The notes under the pieces are model-generated. The model had not been told where the DNA came from, made no database searches, and was given only the letters and a program-made list of their open reading frames with translations. The translations under genes and the position numbers were made by a program. Shown piece after piece: positions 1 to 5,905 of a stretch of DNA of 6,488 bases (position 1 is its first letter; every line of letters starts with the position of its first letter). Where the stretch lies: the NCBI GenBank assembly GCA_002422175.1, contig DITR01000171.1, positions 1 through 6,488 on the forward strand. The letters run 5' to 3'. Source of the DNA: Alcaligenaceae bacterium UBA6179 (lineage in GTDB: Bacteria; Pseudomonadota; Gammaproteobacteria; Burkholderiales; Burkholderiaceae_B).

Positions 1-821
1 GTGGGCATAACGCAGTCAAACATATCAATGCCATGACTGACCCCATTCACCAAGTCTTCAGGCGTGCCTACACCCATTAAATAACGCGGGGCGTTTGGGG
101 GCATTTTAGGACCGAGATGGGCCAAAATGCGATTCATATCGGCTTTGGGTTCACCCACTGACAACCCGCCAATAGCATAGCCATGAAAACCTAGGTCAAC
201 CAAGCCGGCTAATGATTCATCTCGCAAGTCTTCAAACATACCACCTTGCACAATGCCAAATAAAGTGTTTTGGTTTTGCAATGCGTTAAACGCTTGTTTT
301 GAGCGTTTAGCCCAACGCAATGACATCTGCATTGAGATTGAGGCTTCATCGCGGGTGGCGGGACGACCTTTAATTTCAAACGGTGTGCACTCGTCAAACA
401 CCATCACAATGTCGGAATTTAAAGCTGTTTGAATACGCATCGATTCTTCGGGCGTTAAAAATAGTCTGTCACCATTAATTGGCGACGCAAAGGTGACGCC
501 TTCTTCGGTAATTTTGCGCATGCCTTGCAGGCTAAAAACCTGAAACCCACCTGAGTCAGTCAAAATGGGTTTTTGCCACCCCATAAAACCATGCAAGCCA
601 TCATGATTTTCAATGATTGAAGTGCCAGGGCGCAACCAAAGGTGAAAGGTGTTACCCAGCACAATTTGAGCCCCAATTTCTTCAAGTTCATGGGGTAGCA
701 TGGCCTTAACGCTACCGTAAGTGCCTACGGGCATAAAGACAGGGGTGTTCACAACACCATGATTTAAGGTCAGTTGACCTCTACGGGCATGACCCTGTTG
801 AGCAAGTACTTCAAATTTCAT
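1..821 (-). CDS. tgt: Queuine/preQ1 tRNA-guanine transglycosylase, partial (C-terminus beyond left edge)
   Basis: Tgt exchanges guanine-34 of tRNAs for Asp, Asn, His and Tyr with preQ1, a cytosolic step of queuosine synthesis. The reading frame opens at ATG 821-819 (MKFEVLAQQGHARRG) and stays open to the edge, giving 273 codons of the roughly 375 usual for the family. Family blocks are clear: VNTPVFMPVGTYGSVKAM (residues 25-41), GNTFHLWLRPG (56-66) and DSGGFQVFSL (89-98), whose Asp89 matches the E. coli catalytic Asp89. Also seen are FDECTPF, GIVQGG, GYAIGGLSVGEPK and GIDMFDCVMPT at the edge. The first Asp of GIDMFD (residue 266) should be the covalent nucleophile, Asp264 in E. coli, by motif position. 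The zinc-binding Cys/His residues lie outside the window. An AAAAAGG ribosome site sits 8 bases before the ATG, inside queA. The start overlaps the queA stop by 11 bases, so translational coupling is likely. Confidence 0.97.
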   Translation of the reverse strand, partial: MKFEVLAQQGHARRGQLTLNHGVVNTPVFMPVGTYGSVKAMLPHELEEIGAQIVLGNTFHLWLRPGTSIIENHDGLHGFMGWQKPILTDSGGFQVFSLQGMRKITEEGVTFASPINGDRLFLTPEESMRIQTALNSDIVMVFDECTPFEIKGRPATRDEASISMQMSLRWAKRSKQAFNALQNQNTLFGIVQGGMFEDLRDESLAGLVDLGFHGYAIGGLSVGEPKADMNRILAHLGPKMPPNAPRYLMGVGTPEDLVNGVSHGIDMFDCVMP

Positions 822-1869
822 GGCTGAGGCCTTTTTCTAAAAACATGGCATCGCCATAGCTAAAAAATCGATAACGTTGTTGAATGGCATGAGCGTAAGC
901 GGCTTTCATAGTGTCTAGGCCAATAAATGCTGACACTAACATAAGTAAGGTTGATTGCGGTAAGTGAAAGTTGGTCACCATTGCATCAACCACTTGCCAC
1001 TCAAAACCGGGTTGAATAAAAAGTTGTGTATCACCACTGTTAGCATTCAGATTTCCGCCATGGGCTTTGGCAGAAGATTCCAATGCACGTACGCTAGTGG
1101 TGCCCACAGCAACCACACGCCCACCCAATTGTCGGGTTTTGTTAACAGCCTCGACTGTTTCAGGTGGAAGGGTATACCACTCGCTATGCATAATATGTTT
1201 TGAAAGATCATTGTCGCGCACAGGTTGAAAAGTGCCTGCCCCAACATGTAAGGTGACAAAACAACTTTGAACGCCGTGCGCTTGTATACGCGCCAACAGG
1301 TGTTCGTCAAAATGTAAACCTGCTGTGGGCGCTGCAACCGCGCCAGGTATTTTGGCGTAGACGGTTTGATATCGCTGCGCGTCAGTGTCGTCAGCGCTGT
1401 GCTGTATGTAAGGTGGCAAAGGTACCTCGCCGTATTGATCTAAGACGTCTAATACAGGTTGCTCAAATGACAAATCATATAAATCAGCCAAACGCCCCAT
1501 GACACGAACAGTTACAGCATTCGCTAGAATTAATTCGGTACCAACGGGGGGGGATTTGCTGGCCTTAATGTGAGCTAAGGCAGTCTTTAAGCCGGTAACG
1601 CGTTCAATTAAAACTTCAATGGCACCGCCCGTGGTTTTATGGCCGTACAGGCGGGCTTTAATGACACGCGTATTATTAAAAACCAACAAATCGTTTGGTT
1701 TTAACAGCTCAATTAAGTCAATAAACGATCTGTCAATATGCTGCCCATTTTGATCAACATGTAAAAGTCGGCTGGCGCTACGGGTGCTTTGTGGGAACTG
1801 AGCGATGAGTTCTGTCGGTAAAACATAATCAAAATCAATCAAGTTTAGTGGTGCGGGGGTTGTGTTCAA
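811..1869 (-). CDS. queA: S-adenosylmethionine:tRNA ribosyltransferase-isomerase
   Basis: QueA transfers and isomerises the ribosyl part of SAM onto preQ1 in tRNA, giving epoxyqueuosine. The 352-residue length is normal. Family motifs run the full length: DFDYVLPTELIAQFP (12-26), LLVFNNTRVIKARL (61-74), YGEVPLPPYI (146-155), YQTVYAKIPGAVAAPTAGLH (167-186), LHVGAGTFQPV (207-217), VGTTSVRALES (255-265) and TNFHLPQSTLLMLVSAF (299-315). The start must be a non-ATG codon. The frame has no ATG before residue 123, and an in-frame TAA lies six codons upstream (1887-1885). TTG at 1869-1867 is the best choice, with another TTG at residue 10 as the alternative. No clear Shine-Dalgarno precedes it. A run of eight C (1546-1553 on this strand) encodes part of SPP at residues 106-108. 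It is upstream of and overlaps tgt, which acts one step earlier in the same pathway. Confidence 0.97.
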   Translation of the reverse strand: MNTTPAPLNLIDFDYVLPTELIAQFPQSTRSASRLLHVDQNGQHIDRSFIDLIELLKPNDLLVFNNTRVIKARLYGHKTTGGAIEVLIERVTGLKTALAHIKASKSPPVGTELILANAVTVRVMGRLADLYDLSFEQPVLDVLDQYGEVPLPPYIQHSADDTDAQRYQTVYAKIPGAVAAPTAGLHFDEHLLARIQAHGVQSCFVTLHVGAGTFQPVRDNDLSKHIMHSEWYTLPPETVEAVNKTRQLGGRVVAVGTTSVRALESSAKAHGGNLNANSGDTQLFIQPGFEWQVVDAMVTNFHLPQSTLLMLVSAFIGLDTMKAAYAHAIQQRYRFFSYGDAMFLEKGLSHEI

Positions 1870-2046
1870 AATAGGTGAAAATCGTTAAAAAGGTTTTGAT
1901 GTTCGTATTTTATGCGGTTAGCTGGCTTTTTTATATTTAAAACCCGTTAAATTCGTTATGCTTATTGATTGTTTGTTTCTTCATTTAATTAAAGACAATC
2001 TAACTATTAAAGCCATCACTCACCCTTAGGTAAACGAAAGGCAATT
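1870..2046. promoter_or_regulatory. Divergent queA/dacB intergenic region
   Basis: This 177-base AT-rich spacer separates the divergently transcribed queA-tgt and dacB genes and should carry both promoters. On the minus strand a TATAAA hexamer (1935-1930) is a fair -10 for queA, but the -35 17 bases upstream (TAACGA, 1958-1953) is weak. On the plus strand TTGATT (1965-1970) could be a -35, but the sequence 17 bases downstream (ATTAAA) matches the -10 consensus poorly. I see no strong operator palindrome and no riboswitch-like fold. That promoters lie here is inferred from gene arrangement; the individual hexamers are weak. Confidence 0.4.
2036..2041 (+). promoter_or_regulatory. Ribosome binding site of the upstream dacB start
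   Basis: GAAAGG lies 5 bases before the ATG at 2047. It is the best Shine-Dalgarno near either candidate dacB start and is the main reason for preferring 2047. The alternative ATG at 2131 has only AGTGG about 10 bases upstream. Confidence 0.5.
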
Positions 2047-3645
2047 ATGAATGCTCGGTTCTATCGCAGTGTTAATTTAAGTTTTACAACTCTATTATTT
2101 GAATTTAAAAAAATCAGTGGTCTAACGCTTATGAACCGATTTGGTCTTTACTTACTTAGCGCAGCCTTTATGTGCGCGCTTTCTTTGAGCCATTCAACCA
2201 GTTATGCCAACCCCACCAATACAACGCAAAAACCACGTGCTGTGTCACAAACAAAACCCCGCCCTGCGCAAGCGGTTAAATCGCCGGCTATGGCCGCATT
2301 GCCGCCTGAGTTGGCCAAAGCCTGGGCTGCAACAGGCTTGCCTGACAGCACCCTGTCATTAGTTGTACAAGACGTTGATGGTAGCCGTATGTTTGAGCAG
2401 GCGCCCAATCAACCACGAAACCCAGCCTCAGTCATGAAATTGGTGACAACTTGGGCAGCGATATCAAGCCTAGGCCCTAATTATGTTTGGAATACGGCAT
2501 TCTTGATTGACGCCAATTCTAAAGTCAATGAGCAGGGTGTGCTCAACGGCCCCGTGTATTTGCGTCCATCAGGAGACCCACTTTTTTTGCTTGAAGATCT
2601 GTGGCGCTTAATGCGTGAGCTTCGTCTGCGTGGCATCAAGCAAATTCCAGATATTGTGGTTGATCGCTCGCGCTTTGCTGATGTAGCCATTGACCCGTCA
2701 GCTTTCGATGGTAAAGGCGATCGGCCTTATAACGCCAGCCCTGATGTGTTTATGGTGGGTTTTGGTGCGGTTCGTGTGGTGCTAAGCCCAGACTTGCAAA
2801 CAGACAAATGGCGCGCATTTGTTGACCCACCGGTCGCCGAAATTGATGTTGACAGTAAAGTTCAGTGGCTACCCGGCAAGTGTTCAACCAGCCCACAAGT
2901 TGGTGCCGACATGATCACAATGAATAACGAAACGCGATTTCGAATTAACGGTAAAGCCCAGGGTGCTTGCGGTGAGTTTGATATTTATCGTTTAGCTTTT
3001 ACGCAAGAAGAATTCGCCGCTCGCGTACTGCGTAGTATGTGGAAAGAAGTGGGTGGTGAGATGACAGGGCAAGTGATCAGCGGTGCAATTCCCCCCACTG
3101 CAGTTCCTATTGCTGCACATGACTCGCCGCCACTTTCTGAGGTGATTCGTTTTATTAACAAGAGTAGTAATAATGTGATGACGAGGGTACTGCTCTTAAC
3201 AATGGGTGCCGAGGCGGGTCAACGCCCCGCAACGGTCGCGGGTAGTGCCCAGTGGGTGACCCAGCAACTACAAAAGCAAGGGGTTGATGTCTCGGGGCTT
3301 GCCATTGAAAATGGCTCAGGTCTTGCGCGCGACACAGCAGTCTCTGCCAACGGTTTAGCCACCATGATGCAACAGGCATGGGATTCCCCAGTTATGCCTG
3401 AATATCTGTCTTCATTGGCGTTGTTGGGAAATGATGGCACCATGCGAAACCGACTTAAATCACCCCAAACGCGTTTACGAGCACATATGAAAACAGGTGC
3501 ATTGCGAGATGTGAGAGCGGCCGCTGGCTATGTGCTGGGTAATTCAGGTAAGCGCTATATTATGGTTAGTATGGTTAATGACGATCAGGCTTATAGAGCG
3601 AGAGAATTTGAAAATGCGGTGATTGCTTGGCTGATTAAAAATTAA
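2047..3645 (+). CDS. dacB: D-alanyl-D-alanine carboxypeptidase/endopeptidase, PBP4 family (peptidase S13)
   Basis: This periplasmic penicillin-binding protein removes terminal D-Ala from peptidoglycan stem peptides and can cleave D-Ala-mDAP cross-links. The three active-site motifs are visible in 532 residues: SVMK (Ser128 nucleophile, Lys131) in NPASVMKL, SSN (373-375) in NKSSNN, and KTG (482-484) in MKTGAL. The family block NGSGLARD (422-429) is also present. The large insert between SxxK and SxN is typical of PBP4 rather than of DacA-type enzymes. A signal peptide (MNRFGLYLLSAAFMCALSLS, residues 29-48) ends near SYA|N (about residue 54). A Pro/Lys/Gln-rich linker (about 55-82) follows. Cys279 and Cys308 could form a disulfide in the periplasm, which is inference. 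The start is uncertain: ATG 2047 has the better ribosome site, but it adds 28 residues before a normal signal peptide that begins at ATG 2131. No terminator hairpin is evident after the stop. Confidence 0.95.
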   Translation: MNARFYRSVNLSFTTLLFEFKKISGLTLMNRFGLYLLSAAFMCALSLSHSTSYANPTNTTQKPRAVSQTKPRPAQAVKSPAMAALPPELAKAWAATGLPDSTLSLVVQDVDGSRMFEQAPNQPRNPASVMKLVTTWAAISSLGPNYVWNTAFLIDANSKVNEQGVLNGPVYLRPSGDPLFLLEDLWRLMRELRLRGIKQIPDIVVDRSRFADVAIDPSAFDGKGDRPYNASPDVFMVGFGAVRVVLSPDLQTDKWRAFVDPPVAEIDVDSKVQWLPGKCSTSPQVGADMITMNNETRFRINGKAQGACGEFDIYRLAFTQEEFAARVLRSMWKEVGGEMTGQVISGAIPPTAVPIAAHDSPPLSEVIRFINKSSNNVMTRVLLLTMGAEAGQRPATVAGSAQWVTQQLQKQGVDVSGLAIENGSGLARDTAVSANGLATMMQQAWDSPVMPEYLSSLALLGNDGTMRNRLKSPQTRLRAHMKTGALRDVRAAAGYVLGNSGKRYIMVSMVNDDQAYRAREFENAVIAWLIKN

Positions 3646-3648
3646 GGG

Positions 3649-3678
3649 TTTACACTCATCTTTAACAACTGCTAATAT
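3649..3678 (+). promoter_or_regulatory. Candidate extended -10 promoter for the yqjD-like cluster
   Basis: TTTACA (3649-3654) and TAATAT (3673-3678) are separated by 18 bases. TG one base before the -10 (3670-3671) makes an extended -10, and a C precedes the hexamer. It begins four bases after the dacB stop and lies 36 bases upstream of the next ATG. YqjD of E. coli is known to be stationary-phase (RpoS) induced, and the C before the -10 would suit RpoS, but that link is inference. Confidence 0.5.
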
Positions 3679-3701
3679 GTAAATGTTAAGTGATTTTTAA
3701 T

Positions 3702-3708
3702 GGAGGAG
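3702..3708 (+). promoter_or_regulatory. Strong ribosome binding site that fixes the yqjD-like start
   Basis: GGAGGAG lies 6 bases before ATG 3715, a near-ideal Shine-Dalgarno. It overlaps an in-frame ATG at 3700, which is therefore too close to be served by it. This decides for the start at 3715. Confidence 0.85.
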
Positions 3709-3714
3709 TTTATT

Positions 3715-4041
3715 ATGCGTAATCAAGAATCTACCCAAGCCCCAGCCGAAACTCAAAGCAAATTAATTCATTCGGTTAAGTCAACGCTTGATCATGTTGA
3801 AAGTTTACTGCGTGATGCGGCTAACGCTTCAGGTGAGCAAGCAGCCGAGTTGCGCGAACGCGCAATGACCTCGTTGCGTAACACCCGTGAAACATTGCAT
3901 GATGCGCAAGATGCCATGCTTGAACAAGGTCGTCGCGCTGTGCGTGCGACCGACGATTACGTTCACGATAACCCATGGCAAGCGGTCAGCGTTGCAGGCG
4001 TCGTTGGTTTATTGTTAGGCGTTTTAATTTCACGCCGTTAA
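3715..4041 (+). CDS. yqjD: DUF883 family membrane-anchored protein (ElaB/YqjD/YgaM-like)
   Basis: A 108-residue protein with the standard layout of the ElaB/YqjD family. A polar N-terminus is followed by a long charged helix likely to form a coiled coil (about residues 14-83, with repeated Ala/Glu/Arg/Leu). Then come the hallmark DNPWQA (85-90) and one C-terminal membrane helix (about 89-106) with glycines at 95, 98 and 102 and an SRR end. In E. coli, YqjD is an inner-membrane protein that binds ribosomes in stationary phase; whether this protein does so is inferred from family only. The start at 3715 follows from the GGAGGAG site. The assignment to YqjD rather than ElaB or YgaM rests on the YqjE-like gene 17 bases downstream. 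It is first in a four-gene plus-strand cluster. Confidence 0.9.
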   Translation: MRNQESTQAPAETQSKLIHSVKSTLDHVESLLRDAANASGEQAAELRERAMTSLRNTRETLHDAQDAMLEQGRRAVRATDDYVHDNPWQAVSVAGVVGLLLGVLISRR

Positions 4042-4058
4042 CAACTAATACAAGCCAC

Positions 4059-4514
4059 ATGACGTTACGTCAGTCTGCTTCGGCACTCTTAGCCGCGCTC
4101 GTTCAGCTTGTTCAGAATCGAGTTGAGCTTTTTGGGCTTGAGCTGGCTCAAGAAAAAGATCGCGGTTTGCGTTTATTTACGCAAGCCGCAGTCGCAGCTA
4201 TATTTTTGTTACTGAGCGCTGTTGTTTTGACGATCTTGTTCGTTGCCTTTTTTTGGGAAACACCCTACCGTTTATGGGCGCTAGGGTTGCTTGGGCTGGG
4301 CTATGGCTTAGTTGGCTTGGTGATGTTATTGCGTGCGAAGTCAAGTGTGACGCGTTATCAGCACGCTTTTAACGCGACAGTCGAAGAACTGCGGCGCGAC
4401 GCACAAATATTTGCCAGCATGGTTCAATCTGAGTCGCCTGATGTTGATACTGAATCACCTTTAAAGTCAAACTCATCTTCCTCTGTTATACCGACAAAAG
4501 CCGATGAACGATAA
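4059..4514 (+). CDS. yqjE: YqjE-like two-helix membrane protein (phage_holin_3_6 superfamily)
   Basis: A 151-residue protein with the YqjE pattern. An N-terminal amphipathic helix contains VQNRVELFGLELAQEKDR (18-35). A first membrane segment spans about 41-66 and ends at FFWETPYR, and a second spans about 72-92. A cytoplasmic ATVEELRRDAQIF helix (106-118) and a Ser-rich, apparently disordered tail follow. The superfamily name comes from likeness to phage holins, but chromosomal YqjE members beside yqjD are not phage genes and their function is not established. ATG 4059 is chosen because the conserved region begins there. Upstream in-frame codons overlap the previous gene and encode a non-conserved Arg-rich stretch. 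No clear Shine-Dalgarno precedes 4059, so coupling to the gene 17 bases upstream is plausible. Its 3' end overlaps the next gene by 11 bases. Confidence 0.87.
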   Translation: MTLRQSASALLAALVQLVQNRVELFGLELAQEKDRGLRLFTQAAVAAIFLLLSAVVLTILFVAFFWETPYRLWALGLLGLGYGLVGLVMLLRAKSSVTRYQHAFNATVEELRRDAQIFASMVQSESPDVDTESPLKSNSSSSVIPTKADER

Positions 4515-4863
4515 CCCGACACCTCGCACGATTGATCGAACCATTCGCATCGAACGTTTAAGGTTGCAAGCCGCTCTTGATCGCGACGCTGTATCGCAAA
4601 CTGCTTGTCGTCTGGCTGATGCATGTCGACCCTCGACGATTGTGGGCCATTGGTTGTCAAGCACCTCGTTTGCTCAACCCGCTGGTTTTTTAAATCGCGG
4701 TGTAAATTTACTGAGCGAATACCCCTATGTGGCAGCCAGTTTATCGTCGCTATTGTTAGGTCGCAAATCTCGCCTGTTACGTATTGCAGGGCTCTTGCTG
4801 GGTTCTATAGGTGCTTGGCGCGCGGTACTTCGGGCCACCACCCGTGATCAGTCTCAGCGCTAA
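4504..4863 (+). CDS. YqjK-like small membrane-associated protein
   Basis: A 119-residue basic protein recognised mainly by position and layout. E. coli yqjK follows yqjD-yqjE, and its product also has an Arg/Gln/Leu-rich N-terminal helix, a short hydrophobic part and a C-terminus with AWR followed by Lys/Thr/Gln-rich sequence. Here the N-terminal helix is RTIRIERLRLQAALDRDAV (12-30), the hydrophobic parts are PYVAASLSSLLLG (74-86) and LLRIAGLLLGSIGAWRAVL (91-109), and the tail is RATTRDQSQR. Primary sequence similarity is low, so the family call is moderate. The ATG at 4504 overlaps the previous stop by 11 bases, typical of coupled translation. The 3' end is overlapped in another frame by the permease gene. 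Function is unknown. Confidence 0.75.
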   Translation: MNDNPTPRTIDRTIRIERLRLQAALDRDAVSQTACRLADACRPSTIVGHWLSSTSFAQPAGFLNRGVNLLSEYPYVAASLSSLLLGRKSRLLRIAGLLLGSIGAWRAVLRATTRDQSQR

Positions 4864-5854
4864 ACGTCATCGACGACTTGTTTTCTCAAGCGCCGTATTG
4901 GCGCTTTGTCTTTTGGCGATCGCTAGTTTGTTTGTGGGCGCGGCTTCATTATCAGATAATCAATTTTTTAATCTCTTTAGCCGTACCGACTCTGGGCCTT
5001 CACAATCAGCCCTCATTATTTTTGAGTTACGCCTACCTCGTACCTTATTGGCCATGATTGCAGGGGCAGCGCTAGCAGTGGGTGGGGTGGTGATGCAAAC
5101 CTTGTTCCGTAACCCTTTGGCTGAGCCAGGTTTAGTAGGGGTATCGGCTGGTGCCTCAATGGGTGCCGTACTCGCACTTTGGTTGGGTTTTAATAGTTTT
5201 GCTGTCACCAGTTTGTCGGCATGGTTTGGGGCTTTGGCTGCGTCATGGTTAGCTTGGTGGGTTGCTAAACGCAACGCAATGCCATCGCAGTTGTTGCTGG
5301 CTGGTGTAGCCATAAACGCCTTGGTTATCAGCTTGGTCAGCTTACTGATGAGTCTGAGCGATGACCAGACGTTACGCAGCATTGTTTTTTGGTCACTGGG
5401 CAGTCTAGCTCGCGCACAGTTAGAGCCCGTGTTGGCCGTGGGTTTTTTGGTGCTATTGGTTTTGGTTGGGTTGCAACGTCAATCTCAATCGCTAAATGTT
5501 TTGTTGTTGGGTTCGCATCAAGCGCGTCATGTTGGGCTTCATGTTGATCGATTCCGCACACAATTGATTGTGATGACAGCGTTGTTAGTCGCACCTGTGG
5601 TTGCATTAACGGGGGTCATTAGCTTTGTGGGTTTGGTTGTGCCCAACATATTAAGGCTACGCATGGGCACCGATCATCGTGGCTTGCTGCCAGCCGCAGC
5701 ATGCTTGGGGGCCATGGCGGTTTTACTGGCTGATTTATTGTGTCGGGTAATCGTCCAACCGGCAGAGTTGCCAGTTGGTGTGATCACTTCGTTGGTGGGC
5801 GCACCTTTTTTTATCTATATGCTGTGGCGTAGACCTGATGGCCTTAATGCTTAA
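4844..5854 (+). CDS. FecCD/BtuC family ABC importer permease (iron-siderophore, heme or cobalamin type)
   Basis: An inner-membrane permease of type II ABC importers, which form homodimers driven by a BtuD/FecE-like ATPase and fed by a periplasmic binding protein. Counting from GTG 4844 (336 residues, the usual size), the signature block is present: RLPRTLLAMIAGAALAVGG (63-81), then MQTLFRNPLAEPGLVGVSAG (84-103). The cytoplasmic ATPase-docking loop (LLLGSHQARHVGLHVDRFR, about 220-238) and the C-terminal block SFVGLVVPNILRLRMGTDHR (260-279) with ADLLCRVIVQPAELPVGV (296-313) and GAPFF are also intact. About ten hydrophobic helices fit the fold. The start is uncertain because there is no ATG before the conserved core. 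GTG 4844 and GTG 4811 both lie inside the previous gene, giving overlaps of 20 or 53 bases, and neither has a good ribosome site. The substrate cannot be read from the sequence. No ATPase or binding-protein gene is adjacent in the window. Confidence 0.93.
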   Translation: MISLSAKRHRRLVFSSAVLALCLLAIASLFVGAASLSDNQFFNLFSRTDSGPSQSALIIFELRLPRTLLAMIAGAALAVGGVVMQTLFRNPLAEPGLVGVSAGASMGAVLALWLGFNSFAVTSLSAWFGALAASWLAWWVAKRNAMPSQLLLAGVAINALVISLVSLLMSLSDDQTLRSIVFWSLGSLARAQLEPVLAVGFLVLLVLVGLQRQSQSLNVLLLGSHQARHVGLHVDRFRTQLIVMTALLVAPVVALTGVISFVGLVVPNILRLRMGTDHRGLLPAAACLGAMAVLLADLLCRVIVQPAELPVGVITSLVGAPFFIYMLWRRPDGLNA

Positions 5855-5905
5855 AGCCATTCATGCTTACAACCCTTAATCTTTAAAGCCCCTAAGTTTA
5901 TAGCC
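5842..5905. repeat. Short direct repeats across the permease/ubiD convergent junction
   Basis: CCTTAATGCTTAAAGCC (5842-5858) and CCTTAATCTTTAAAGCC (5874-5890) match at 15 of 17 positions, with a 32-base period. A looser, shorter relative, CCTAAGTTTATAGCC, follows at 5891-5905. The first copy includes the permease stop and the last includes the ubiD stop. Read on the minus strand, 5858-5840 can form an 8-pair stem (one G-U pair) with a 3-base loop. It has no following T-run, so it is not a standard intrinsic terminator. Function is unknown. Confidence 0.55.

Noticed and set aside
209..397. Minus-strand open frame of 62 codons
   Set aside because: It is out of frame with tgt, which is clearly coding through this region, and has Cys/His-rich random-looking composition.
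964..1337. Open frames on both strands inside queA (964-1203 plus, 1047-1337 minus)
   Set aside because: They lie wholly within the strongly conserved queA frame, have no family resemblance and no ribosome sites.
1911..1935. Possible terminator: GCTGGC followed by six T
   Set aside because: There is no stable stem before the T-run, and the site lies between divergent genes where no transcript should end.
1870..1990. preQ1 riboswitch before queA
   Set aside because: I could not find the C-rich loop and A-rich tail typical of such aptamers; the leader is simply AT-rich.
3155..3443. Two 74-codon minus-strand frames inside dacB
   Set aside because: They overlap each other and the conserved C-terminal half of dacB; neither looks like a protein family.
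3700..3714. Upstream in-frame ATG giving MEEFI before the yqjD-like protein
   Set aside because: That ATG overlaps the GGAGGAG ribosome site, which is spaced correctly only for ATG 3715.
3975..4058. Upstream start giving a 28-residue Arg-rich extension to the YqjE-like protein
   Set aside because: It lies within the yqjD-like coding region, and family conservation begins only at ATG 4059.
4059..4514. Prophage holin
   Set aside because: Likeness to the holin superfamily is expected for YqjE; no phage lysis, structural or integration gene is nearby.
4424..4664. Minus-strand frames of 78 and 63 codons across the yqjE/yqjK-like junction
   Set aside because: Both are antisense to supported coding regions and share no features of real proteins.
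4960..5606. Minus-strand frames of 140 and 89 codons within the permease
   Set aside because: They are antisense shadows of a GC-biased membrane protein gene, with Pro/Ala/Thr-rich translations and no recognisable domain.
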